From Jongsikchunia kroppenstedtii DSM 45133 (GTDB taxonomy: Bacteria; Actinomycetota; Actinomycetes; Mycobacteriales; Mycobacteriaceae), in assembly GCF_000380485.1 (NCBI RefSeq), contig NZ_AQYG01000047.1, forward strand, positions 186,001 through 250,000: 64,000 nt of DNA. The letters are read 5' to 3'. Position 1 is the first letter of the stretch; every line of letters starts with the position of its first letter. Both the position numbers and the translations under genes were made by a program. Of this stretch, positions 12,698 to 20,825 are shown one piece after another. Below the pieces are notes generated by a model, which was not told where the DNA came from, did no database searches, and was given only the letters and a program-made list of their open reading frames with translations.

Positions 12698-13261
12698 GTG
12701 CCCAAGGTCAGCGAAGACCATCTGGCCGCGCGCCGTCGGGAGATTCTCGACGGCGCGCGGTCCTGCTTCGCCGAGTTCGGCTACGACGGAGCCACCGTCC
12801 GCCGGCTCGAAGAAGCGACCGGACTGTCGCGGGGCGCGATCTTTCACCACTACCGCGACAAGGAAGCGCTGTTCCTGGCGCTGGCGCATGAAGACGCCGA
12901 ACGCATGGCCGATGTCGCGGCCGAACAGGGCCTGGTTCAGGTCATGCGCGACATGCTGGACCGCCCCGACGAATTCGACTGGCTCGGCACCCGACTGGAG
13001 ATCGCCCGAAAGCTGCGGACCGACAAGGGCTTTCGCGACGAATGGATCGCCCGGTCGGCCGACCTGGAGTCGGCGACGCTCGCCCGGCTCGAACGCCAGC
13101 GCACGGCCGGACGGCTACGCGACGACCTGCCGCCGGAAGTCCTGGTGAAGTACCTCGATCTGGTCCTCGACGGACTCATCACCCGCCTGGCCTCAGGTCA
13201 GGACATCACCGGGCTGCACGCCGTACTCGATCTGGTCGAGGAATCGGTCCGCCGCTCCTAG
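12698..13261 (+). CDS. acnR: TetR-family repressor AcnR
   Basis: 187 aa, GTG start 27 bp after acn, so the two are cotranscribed. The TetR helix-turn-helix is ILDGARSCFAEFGYDGATVRRLEEATGLSRGAIFHHYRDKE (residues about 16-56), almost identical in pattern to corynebacterial AcnR. The ligand domain contains FDWLGTRLEIARKLRTD, also AcnR-like. The family represses acn by binding the palindrome in its promoter; in C. glutamicum citrate and Mg2+ release it. A GTACTG half-site at 12687-12692 just before the start may be coincidental. It converges on the next gene, with stop codons overlapping (CTAG). Confidence 0.95.
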   Translation: MPKVSEDHLAARRREILDGARSCFAEFGYDGATVRRLEEATGLSRGAIFHHYRDKEALFLALAHEDAERMADVAAEQGLVQVMRDMLDRPDEFDWLGTRLEIARKLRTDKGFRDEWIARSADLESATLARLERQRTAGRLRDDLPPEVLVKYLDLVLDGLITRLASGQDITGLHAVLDLVEESVRRS

Positions 13262-13707
13262 TCGGCGTGTGCCGCCTCCACCAGTTCGCGAAGCTTGTTC
13301 TCCGTCGACGAAACCGCCACGCCGACAACCGGTTCGACCACCTTGTTGAGCGCCTTGCCGGCCAGGCCGCCGCCGAGGTCGTAGCCGAACTCCATGTCGA
13401 CACGAGTGCTGGTCGGACCCAGCTCGGTGAACTTCCAGCGAGTGACGCAGATGGTGCCCTCGATCGACTCCATGACGATCAGCTTGTTCTGCTCCCAGGC
13501 GGTGCACTTCATCACGCTGGGGAAGGTCTTGGGGCCGACCACCATCGCGGACTTGAAGGTGGCACCCAGTCCGTGGGTCTGCTCGGTCAGTGGCTCGAAC
13601 GTGCTGACGCCGTACATCCACTTGGGGACGTTCGCGGCCTCGTCCACGTACTCGAAGGCAGCCGATACCGGCACCTCGATCGTGCTGCTGCGCTCAATAT
13701 TCTTCAC
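13258..13707 (-). CDS. SRPBCC-family (polyketide cyclase/START-like) protein
   Basis: About 149 aa. The family pattern is VKNIERSSTIEVPVSAAFEYVDEAANVPKWMYGVSTFEPL, a polyketide-cyclase/dehydrase-like SRPBCC start in which 'v..d....p.wm.g' is typical, followed by beta strands and a long C-terminal helix (LVEPVV-type, ending TENKLRELVEAAHAD). I chose the GTG at 13707 because the family normally begins 5-8 residues before STIEV; an ORF start at 13746 is possible and no SD is obvious. These proteins bind lipids or aromatic ligands. It converges with acnR and no partner gene is evident. Confidence 0.75.
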   Translation of the reverse strand: MKNIERSSTIEVPVSAAFEYVDEAANVPKWMYGVSTFEPLTEQTHGLGATFKSAMVVGPKTFPSVMKCTAWEQNKLIVMESIEGTICVTRWKFTELGPTSTRVDMEFGYDLGGGLAGKALNKVVEPVVGVAVSSTENKLRELVEAAHAD

Positions 13708-13840
13708 GCTGACACTGTACGGAAGCGGCGGATCATGTCCGAACACCGACAGGCCCGACGGTTTCGCCGGTTATGCCGCGTCACCCGCCGAACTGTCAGT
13801 AGACCCACAGCTCGGATCCGACTCCCCTGCGCCCCGGCTT

Positions 13841-13846
13841 TATAGA
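13841..13846 (+). promoter_or_regulatory. -10 element for a leaderless methyltransferase mRNA
   Basis: TATAGA 8 bp before the ATG at 13855. The predicted transcription start falls at or within 1-2 nt of the start codon and there is no SD, which fits the leaderless mRNAs common in Mycobacteriales. No clear -35 is visible. Confidence 0.5.
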
Positions 13847-13854
13847 TTGAGCAC

Positions 13855-14760
13855 ATGCGGACCGAGGACGACACCTGGGACATCAACACGAGCGTCGGCG
13901 CGACCGCGATCGGTGTCGCCACCATGCGAGCCGTCGAGACGCACCGCCCCGACGCGGTGTTCGCCGATCCCTACGCGGAAATGCTCGTCGCCGAGACCGA
14001 TTCGCGGTTCGCCGCCGTCCTCGCGGACCATCTCGCCGGCCGCGAGCCAGCTGCCGACTCCCCGATCGCCGAGCGGATCCGCCGCGGACTCGGCGGCTTC
14101 ATGGTTGCCCGCACCTGGTTCTTCGACAACTACTTGCGGCAGGCGATCGATTCTGGCATAAGGCAATTCGTCATACTCGGGGCCGGGCTCGACGCCCGCG
14201 CCTACCGACTGACCTGGCCCGCCGGATCGGTGCTGTTCGAAGTCGACCAGCCGCGGGTGCTCGAGTTCAAATCCGCAGCGCTCGCCAAGCACGACGCGAA
14301 ACCCGGCGTCGATCGCCGAGAGGTGGCCATCGACCTGCGCCGCGACTGGCCCGCCGCACTGCGATCGGCCGGATTCGACGCGGCCCGACCCACCGCATGG
14401 CTCGCCGAGGGATTGCTGCGTTACCTCCCCTCGGACGCGCTCGTGCGGCTGCTCGCGAACGTCGCCGCGCAAAGCGCCCCGACCAGCAGGTTCGCCGCGA
14501 ATTTCAACACGCGGTCGGCTGCACAGGCAATGGCGCAGCACCAGGACCGCACCAGGGCGGCGGACGGCGCGCGCCCGTTCCCGACGGACCTATGGTTCCA
14601 CGAGGATGATCGGGCCGACCCGGAGGAATGGCTTGCCGAGCACGGCTGGAACCCCGAACACGTCAGCTGCCACCGCATCCTCGAACAGCTCGGGCGCGAC
14701 CCCGGAGACCACGACTTCGTCGGTCGGCACCTGCTGTTGACGGGAACCGCTCCCGCCTGA
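13855..14760 (+). CDS. SAM-dependent methyltransferase (TIGR00027 / UPF0677 type)
   Basis: 301 aa. This is the expanded mycobacterial class I methyltransferase family. It shows TSVGATAIGVATMRAVE at the N terminus, FADPYAEMLV, the SAM-binding strand QFVILGAGLDARAYRL, acidic residue FEVDQPRVLEFK, and TAWLAEGLLRYLPSDA. Related proteins are predicted O-methyltransferases of unknown substrates, and some resemble leucine carboxyl methyltransferase. Expression probably comes from the -10 just upstream as a leaderless transcript. It stands alone; the acyl-CoA ligase starts 70 bp later with its own SD. Confidence 0.88.
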   Translation: MRTEDDTWDINTSVGATAIGVATMRAVETHRPDAVFADPYAEMLVAETDSRFAAVLADHLAGREPAADSPIAERIRRGLGGFMVARTWFFDNYLRQAIDSGIRQFVILGAGLDARAYRLTWPAGSVLFEVDQPRVLEFKSAALAKHDAKPGVDRREVAIDLRRDWPAALRSAGFDAARPTAWLAEGLLRYLPSDALVRLLANVAAQSAPTSRFAANFNTRSAAQAMAQHQDRTRAADGARPFPTDLWFHEDDRADPEEWLAEHGWNPEHVSCHRILEQLGRDPGDHDFVGRHLLLTGTAPA

Positions 14761-14830
14761 CATTCGCTCGTGATTAACTAGGCGAACGATCACTCGGTCG
14801 CTCATCTACGCGCAGCAGGAAGGAACATCG

Positions 14831-16357
14831 GTGTTCCCAGGGACCTTCGCCGCAACCACACCGGACAAGCCCGCCGTCATCCGGCCGGCCACCGGCGAGA
14901 GCATCACCTATGCCCAGCTCGATGAGCGCTCGACGCGAGCGGCGCACTATCTGCGCGGGCTCGGACTGGTGCCGGGCGACCACCTGGCCGTGGTCGCGAC
15001 CAACGACATCAAGGTACTCGAAGTCTATTGGGGCGCATTGCGATCCGGCCTCTACATCACGGCGGTCAACCATCACCTGACCGCCGACGAGGTGAACTAC
15101 ATCCTGGACGATTGCGGGGCGAAAGTCCTGTTCGCCTCCGCCGATTGCGCCGCCGCGGTCAGCAAGTCCGACGAGGTCGCCGGTATCGACCATCGCGTCG
15201 CGTGGGGCGGACCGATCCCCGGCTTCGAGGACTACGACCAGGTCATGGCGTCCGCGTCGAACGCGCCGCTGACCGATCAGCCCCGCGGCGTCGACATGCT
15301 CTACTCGTCCGGCACCACCGGCCGGCCGAAGGGCATCAAGCTCGAGCTGCCCGGAATGCAGATCGGCGAGGAACCCGATCGCTTCACCGCCATCTTCGCG
15401 CCGCTGTACGGCTTTGATGCCGATACCGTCTACCTCTCCCCTGCGCCGCTGTATCACGCTGCGCCGCTTCGCTATTGCGGCATGGTCAACTCGGTCGGCG
15501 GCACGCTGGTGATGATGGATCATTTCGACGCCGAACAGGCACTGGCGCTGATCGACGAATACCGGGTGACGCACAGCCAGTGGGTGCCCACCATGTTCAT
15601 CCGGATGCTCAAGCTGCCCAAAGACATTCGCTACAAGTACGACGTGTCGAGCATGAAATGCGCCATCCACGCCGCGGCGCCGTGTCCGGCGGAGGTGAAG
15701 CGGCAGATGATCGAGTGGTGGGGGCCGGTGATCCAGGAGTATTACGCGAGCACCGAATCCGCCGGCGCCACCTTCATCAGCGCGGCCGAGGCGCTCGAAC
15801 GCCCCGGCTCGGTCGGCCGGTCGGCGATGGGGCCGATCCGCATCTGCGGCGACGACGGGGCCGAACTGCCGGTCGGCGAGACCGGCACCATCTACTTCGA
15901 GCGCGAAGAGATGCCGTTCGCGTACCACAACGATCCCGGAAAAACCGCTGCCGCACAGCATCCCGAGCATGCCAACTGGGCGACCACCGGCGACGTCGGC
16001 TACCTGGACGACGACGGCTACCTCTATCTCACCGACCGCAAGAGCTTCATGATCATCTCCGGCGGGGTCAACATCTATCCGCAGGAGGCCGAGAATGTCC
16101 TCATCGGTCATCCGGCCGTGTACGACGTCGGCGTCATCGGGGTGCCCGACGAGGAGCTCGGCGAACAGGTGAAGGCCTGCGTTCAGCTCGAACCGGGCTT
16201 CGAGGCCTCGGACGAGCTGGCCGCCGAGCTGATCGACTTCACCCGCGAGCGGCTCGCGCACTACAAGGCGCCCAAGTCCGTCGACTTCGTCGACGATCTG
16301 CCCCGGACCCCCACCGGCAAGCTGGTGAAAGGCAAATTGCGCACGAGATATTGGTAA
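14831..16357 (+). CDS. acyl-CoA synthetase (AMP-binding, FadD type)
   Basis: 508 aa, GTG start with AAGGA 6 nt upstream. ANL-superfamily enzyme: AMP-binding P-loop YSSGTTGRPKGIK (about residues 158-170), YYASTESAG adenylate site, TGDVGYLDDDGYLYLTDRKSFMIISGG hinge, and catalytic Lys in TPTGKLVKGKL at the C terminus. It activates a carboxylic acid to its CoA thioester through acyl-AMP. The sequence style (HYLRGLGLVPGDHLAVV, PAPLYHAAPLRY) resembles fatty-acyl or steroid side-chain CoA ligases. The substrate cannot be called from sequence. No redox partner is directly adjacent. Confidence 0.92.
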   Translation: MFPGTFAATTPDKPAVIRPATGESITYAQLDERSTRAAHYLRGLGLVPGDHLAVVATNDIKVLEVYWGALRSGLYITAVNHHLTADEVNYILDDCGAKVLFASADCAAAVSKSDEVAGIDHRVAWGGPIPGFEDYDQVMASASNAPLTDQPRGVDMLYSSGTTGRPKGIKLELPGMQIGEEPDRFTAIFAPLYGFDADTVYLSPAPLYHAAPLRYCGMVNSVGGTLVMMDHFDAEQALALIDEYRVTHSQWVPTMFIRMLKLPKDIRYKYDVSSMKCAIHAAAPCPAEVKRQMIEWWGPVIQEYYASTESAGATFISAAEALERPGSVGRSAMGPIRICGDDGAELPVGETGTIYFEREEMPFAYHNDPGKTAAAQHPEHANWATTGDVGYLDDDGYLYLTDRKSFMIISGGVNIYPQEAENVLIGHPAVYDVGVIGVPDEELGEQVKACVQLEPGFEASDELAAELIDFTRERLAHYKAPKSVDFVDDLPRTPTGKLVKGKLRTRYW

Positions 16358-16400
16358 TCATGAATGTGCCCGGCGGACTCTGATAACGTTCCCCAAATTG

Positions 16401-16416
16401 TGGGTCAACTGACCCA
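16401..16416. promoter_or_regulatory. inverted repeat upstream of the GH5 gene
   Basis: TGGGTCA-AC-TGACCCA, perfect 7-bp arms with a 2-nt spacer, 35 bp upstream of the GH5 start. Its compact symmetry fits an operator for a dimeric repressor (GntR- or MarR-like spacing) rather than a terminator, as there is no T-run. No regulator gene is adjacent. Confidence 0.4.
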
Positions 16417-16451
16417 ATCGGGGTGGGGTTTGAGTTCAACCGGGGGAATTC

Positions 16452-17978
16452 GTGCGTTCGCATCTTCTCGTCGTCACGTTGGTCGTCACTATTGCGGCGG
16501 TGGTCGCCAGCGTGCTGCTGATCAGCACGCAGCCCGCCTCTGCGGCCCCGACCGGCGGCGTCGTGCGTATCCACACCCAGGGCGACAAGATCTACGACCA
16601 GTACGGCCGCGTCCTGCTGCTGCACGGTGTGAACAGCGTCGACAAGAGCGACGGCCCGTTGATCGTGCCGGGCAATGGCTACACCATCACCGCGCCGATG
16701 GCGGCCACCCTGGCCCGCCACGGCATCAATAACATCCGTCTCGGCGTGTCCTTCCAGGGACTGATGCCAACGCGCGGACAGCTCGACCACGCCTACCTCG
16801 ACCGGATCGCCGCCCAGGTCGAGATACTGGCGAGTCACGGCATCCGCACGCTGCTGGACAACCATCAGGACGGCCTCGGATCGCCCTGGGGCGGAAACGG
16901 TTTCCCCGCATGGTCGATCCACGCGCGCCCGGCCCCGGGCGAGTCCAATCCGGGCTTCCCGATGAACTACCTGATGCCGAGCATGAGCGCCGGCTGGTCG
17001 GAGGTGTGGAACAACACCTACGGCGTCCTCGACTATCTCGGCCAGGCGCTCGGCGCGCTGACCGCACGCGTGCAGGGCCACCCCGGCGTCATGGGCATCG
17101 AGCTGCTCAACGAGCCGTGGCCGGGCACCGGCTTCCTCACCTGCTACCCGTTCGGCTGCCCCGGCTTCGACGCCAAATACCAGCGGGCGCTGACCACCCT
17201 CACCAACGCGGTACGGGCCAAGGACCCGAGCATGACCGTGTTCTGGGAGCCGAACGTCACCTGGAATCAGCTGATGCCGTCGAATCTCGGGCGGAGCGCC
17301 CCGATCCCGCCGAACGTTGTGTTCGCCCCGCACGACTACTGCATCCCCAGCCAGCTCGCCATCTACCTCGGGCTGCCGCAGGAGCTTCGCACCGCGTGCC
17401 CGCTGCAGCACGGCGTGACGTGGGGCAACGTCAATTCGCTGACAGCGCGGACGCATATCCCCACCGTCATAGGCGAATTCGGCGACAACGACGCGTCGAT
17501 TCTGGACAACACGCTCGACCCGGCCGACAAGCATTTCACCGGCTGGGAGTACTGGCCGCCGGCCGCCAACACCTATCCGCTGGACAGCGGACCGGTCGCC
17601 GACAAGCTGGTCCGCACCTATCCGCAGGCCACCGCGGGGATGCCACAGCGGATGCAGTACGACTCCGGCAACGGCGACTTCGCCTATCGCTACTCCCCGG
17701 GGCCGGCAGCGCGACCGACCGAGATCTACGTCTCCGATATCAAGTACCCGACCGGGTACATCGTGAACGTCGTCGGCGGCGGCGTGACGTCTGCGCCGAA
17801 TGCGCGCATCGTCACGATCGCGGCATCGGGCGGCGGACCCGTCACGGTCAAGATCAACCGGCCGGGCTCGGCCGGCATCACGCTGCCCAGCGGCAACGAC
17901 GGCGGCTCGGTGGGCGCGTCCGGTTCGTCCACCGGCTCAGCGGCGTTGGGCGGCGTGGTCGGCCTGTTCGGCTCCTGA
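16452..17978 (+). CDS. secreted GH5 glycosidase, endoglycoceramidase-like
   Basis: 508 aa. N-terminal signal peptide (about 31 residues, cleavage near TQPASAAP). TIM-barrel GH5 marks are LLLHGVNSVDKS, NNIRLGVSF, TLLDNHQD, the acid/base Glu in ELLNEPW (about E221) and the nucleophile in VIGEFGDND (about E342). DNHQD followed by GNGFPAW, the WNNTYGVLDYL segment and the HDYC strand resemble Rhodococcus endoglycoceramidases (EGC/EGALC) more than cellulases. It would act outside the cell on glycolipids, host- or self-derived. After the beta-sandwich tail comes a Gly/Ser-rich end. Its 3' end overlaps the convergent MFS gene by 42 bp. GTG start. Confidence 0.85.
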   Translation: MRSHLLVVTLVVTIAAVVASVLLISTQPASAAPTGGVVRIHTQGDKIYDQYGRVLLLHGVNSVDKSDGPLIVPGNGYTITAPMAATLARHGINNIRLGVSFQGLMPTRGQLDHAYLDRIAAQVEILASHGIRTLLDNHQDGLGSPWGGNGFPAWSIHARPAPGESNPGFPMNYLMPSMSAGWSEVWNNTYGVLDYLGQALGALTARVQGHPGVMGIELLNEPWPGTGFLTCYPFGCPGFDAKYQRALTTLTNAVRAKDPSMTVFWEPNVTWNQLMPSNLGRSAPIPPNVVFAPHDYCIPSQLAIYLGLPQELRTACPLQHGVTWGNVNSLTARTHIPTVIGEFGDNDASILDNTLDPADKHFTGWEYWPPAANTYPLDSGPVADKLVRTYPQATAGMPQRMQYDSGNGDFAYRYSPGPAARPTEIYVSDIKYPTGYIVNVVGGGVTSAPNARIVTIAASGGGPVTVKINRPGSAGITLPSGNDGGSVGASGSSTGSAALGGVVGLFGS

Positions 17979-19394
17979 GGCTGGTTCGGTTCCTGAGACG
18001 CGGAGATTCGCCGTCGCCCGCCGGGTGGTGACCACCGCCGACAACCCCGACACGACCGCGAGGGCCCCGACGATCGCCAGACCGGTCGCCGGACTCCCGG
18101 CGACCGCGATGGCCAATCCCGCCACCGCGACTCCGAGCGCCCCACCGGTCTGCCGAAAGGTGTTGAGAACACCCGACGCGACGCCGACGTATTCGTGCGG
18201 CGCCGTCTGCATGGCGACACCGGTCATCGCCGGCATCGCCAGTGACACTAACCCGCTCAGGGCCCAACCGATCACGATCCCCGGCAGCCAGTGCTCCGCG
18301 GCCGAGATCGCCATGACCGCATAACCCGTTGCCCCGCAGATGAATCCACTCGTCATCGGACCGCGTGGGCCGAATCGTGAGGCGAGGAACCCGCTGACCA
18401 CGGTCCCGACGATCGTCACCCCCATCATGGGGGCGATCACGAGGCCGGTCTGCAGCGGCGTGAGTCCGAACTGTTCGGGGACCGCCAACGACACCGCGAG
18501 CAGGCCGCCGTACATCGAGAAGTTGAACCATGCACCCGTGATCACCGCGTTCCGGAAGGGACGTGAGCCGATCAGATGCGGCGGCAGCATCGGCTCCGCA
18601 CGGGTGTGTTCGACGCGCAGGAACGCCGCGAGCACCGCGAGGCCGACGACGATCAGCAATGCCGCCCAGACCGTGTCCCCGGCCGCCTCCTGGACACGGC
18701 CCAGTTCGATGATGCCGCCCGTCAGCGCCACCAGCCCGACCGCCGCCAGCAACGCGCCGACGAGATCGAAGTCGTGCTGTCGCACCACCGTCGGCTTGGC
18801 GGTCAGCACCACCATCACCCCGAATACGGCCGCCAGCGGCACGTTGACCCAGAAGATCAGCTGCCAACTGATCTGCGCCAGCCAACCACCGAGCACCGGC
18901 CCGACCGTGAATCCGATGCCCGCGATGCCGCCCCAGACTCCCAGCGCCTTGGCCCGCTCGCGCATATCCGGGAAAAGCGCGGCGATCAGCGCCAGGGACG
19001 ACGGCAGCAGCATCGCCGCGGCGATGCCCTGCACCACCCGCGCGCCGATCAGCAGCGACATGGAGTCGGCCAGCGCGCATCCCGCCGACGCCAGGGCGAA
19101 CAACGCGAATCCGGCTCCGCACATGCGTCGGTGACCGATGCGATCTCCCACCGACGCGGCGGTCAGCATGCCGGCGGCGAAGAACAGCGTATAGCCGTCG
19201 AGCACCCACTGCGATGCGGAGATTCCGCCGCCGAGGTCACGGCGGATCGTCACCAATGCGGTGTTGACCACCGACGCGTCGAAGTTGATGACGCCGAAGG
19301 CCATCGCCAGGCCCACGAGACAGACCCATGCGGCCAGCGTCGGTCTGCTCGTCTCGGTCTGACTCGTCAATGGATCCTTCGCCGGCACGCGCAC
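17937..19394 (-). CDS. MFS drug transporter, DHA2 (EmrB/QacA) family
   Basis: 485 aa with about 14 hydrophobic segments, the DHA2 drug:H+ antiporter layout. Family motifs: NFDASVVNTALVTIRRDLGG (motif D1), QWVLDGYTLFFAAGMLTAASVGDRIGHRRM (motif A) and GVWGGIAGIGFTVGPVLGGWL (motif C, antiporter signature). Likely exports hydrophobic drugs or a metabolite. It is divergent from the MFS gene at 19506 with 111 bp between; no operator-like repeat is visible there. Its 3' end overlaps the GH5 gene on the opposite strand. Confidence 0.92.
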   Translation of the reverse strand: MRVPAKDPLTSQTETSRPTLAAWVCLVGLAMAFGVINFDASVVNTALVTIRRDLGGGISASQWVLDGYTLFFAAGMLTAASVGDRIGHRRMCGAGFALFALASAGCALADSMSLLIGARVVQGIAAAMLLPSSLALIAALFPDMRERAKALGVWGGIAGIGFTVGPVLGGWLAQISWQLIFWVNVPLAAVFGVMVVLTAKPTVVRQHDFDLVGALLAAVGLVALTGGIIELGRVQEAAGDTVWAALLIVVGLAVLAAFLRVEHTRAEPMLPPHLIGSRPFRNAVITGAWFNFSMYGGLLAVSLAVPEQFGLTPLQTGLVIAPMMGVTIVGTVVSGFLASRFGPRGPMTSGFICGATGYAVMAISAAEHWLPGIVIGWALSGLVSLAMPAMTGVAMQTAPHEYVGVASGVLNTFRQTGGALGVAVAGLAIAVAGSPATGLAIVGALAVVSGLSAVVTTRRATANLRVSGTEPASGAEQADHAAQRR

Positions 19395-19505
19395 CGACCC
19401 ATTGTCCCATGCGAACGATTCAGACGACTTGTGGCACTTCTCATTTCCGCAGTTGCCGTACCGTTGAGGTCGTATGCGTTCCAGCAGACGCCGACAGAGA
19501 TTGCA

Positions 19506-20825
19506 ATGACCCAGAGCACCACCACTACCCCTCCGATGACCACTCGGGCACGCAACGCCGTGCTCGTGGTATTCGCCGGCAACGGGTTCATGTTCGCGAC
19601 GTGGGCCTCTCGGGTACCGGACTTCAAAGCGATTCTGTCGCTGACACCCGGCCAGCTCAGCCTCCTGCTGCTGGCGATCTCGGCCGGCTCAGTGCTCGGC
19701 CTGCCGATGGCCGGGCGGCTCAATCACCAGGTCGGTACCGCGAACGGCGTGCGCCTCGGCCTCGGTATCGGTGCACCCGGCGTAGCGCTCAGCGCGATCA
19801 TCGTGCAGGAGCACGGCCCGTTGTGGCTCGCGGCGATAGGCCTATTCCTACTCGGGCTCGGCATCGGCATCGCCGACGTCTCGCAGAACCTCGAGGGCAC
19901 CATCGTCGAACGCGCGATGGGCAAGGCGATCATGCCGTGGTTTCATGCCGCGTTCAGCTTCGGCACCGTCGCCGGTGCGGTGACCGGGGCCATCGCGACG
20001 TACCTCGCTGTCCCCGTGGGAATTCACGTCAGCGTCGTCGCCGGGCTCATTCTCGTCGCGCTCTGCGTGGCCACGACACGTTTCACTCCGAGATCCGCCG
20101 ACGGTGATGGCGACGACATGGCGCAGGACTCCGACCGATCTGCGCGCAGCGACATGCGCACCGCATGGCTGGAACCGCGCACTCTGCTCATCGGTGTGCT
20201 GGTACTGGCTGCAGCGTTCGCCGAGGGCAGCGCAAACGACTGGATGGCGGTGGGATTCGTCGACGGACACCACGTCTCCAAGGCGCTCGGCGTGGTCGCG
20301 TTCTCGACCTTCCTGATATTCATGACGCTCGGCCGCGTCCTCGGTACCAGGTTGCTCGACCGCTGCGGCCGCGTCCCGGTGCTGCGAGTGCTCTTCGCGA
20401 TGGCGGTAGCCGGCTGCGCGTTGGTCGTTTTCGGCAACACCTGGCTCGCCTTCGTCGGCGCCGCGATCTGGGGTGTCGGCGCCAGCCTCGGCTTCCCCGT
20501 CGGCATGTCCGCCGCCGCCGACGACCCGCGCCGCGCGGCGATGCGCCTGAGCACCGTGTCGACCATCGGCTATCTGGCCTTCCTTGCCGGCCCGCCCGCG
20601 CTCGGTTTTCTCGGCGACCACTTCGGCATCCTGCACGCGCTGCTCGTGGTCGGCGCCGTGTCGATCCTGGCCATTCTGATCGTCCCGGTCGCGCAACCGC
20701 TCGAAGTCGACCCCACCAGGTCGACACCCGCCCCAGGACCACGCCCGGGGCTCAGTCGGGTTCCCGACGCAGGAGATGGACAGCCGCCACACCCGCCCCG
20801 AGAGCAAGCGCGCCGCACGCAGTAA
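19506..20825 (+). CDS. MFS transporter (YbjJ/FucP-like)
   Basis: 439 aa, about 12 hydrophobic segments. The start is ATG 19506 (MTQSTTTTPPM); the frame is open about 930 bp upstream but that is the antisense shadow of the previous MFS gene. N-terminal half: NGFMFATWASRVPDFKAILSLTPGQLSLLLLAIS and SGSVLGLP, typical of the YbjJ group, with a central loop DGDGDDMAQDSDR between halves. The group's substrates are unknown; some members export sugars or drugs. The Pro-rich C-terminal 25 residues overlap the convergent MFS gene by 74 bp, and the true end may simply be this long tail. Confidence 0.88.
   Translation: MTQSTTTTPPMTTRARNAVLVVFAGNGFMFATWASRVPDFKAILSLTPGQLSLLLLAISAGSVLGLPMAGRLNHQVGTANGVRLGLGIGAPGVALSAIIVQEHGPLWLAAIGLFLLGLGIGIADVSQNLEGTIVERAMGKAIMPWFHAAFSFGTVAGAVTGAIATYLAVPVGIHVSVVAGLILVALCVATTRFTPRSADGDGDDMAQDSDRSARSDMRTAWLEPRTLLIGVLVLAAAFAEGSANDWMAVGFVDGHHVSKALGVVAFSTFLIFMTLGRVLGTRLLDRCGRVPVLRVLFAMAVAGCALVVFGNTWLAFVGAAIWGVGASLGFPVGMSAAADDPRRAAMRLSTVSTIGYLAFLAGPPALGFLGDHFGILHALLVVGAVSILAILIVPVAQPLEVDPTRSTPAPGPRPGLSRVPDAGDGQPPHPPREQARRTQ

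Noticed and set aside
18576-19505. N-terminal extension of the YbjJ-like MFS gene
   Set aside because: The upstream 930 bp are antisense to the DHA2 pump and show His/Arg-rich shadow composition; MFS homology starts at 19506.
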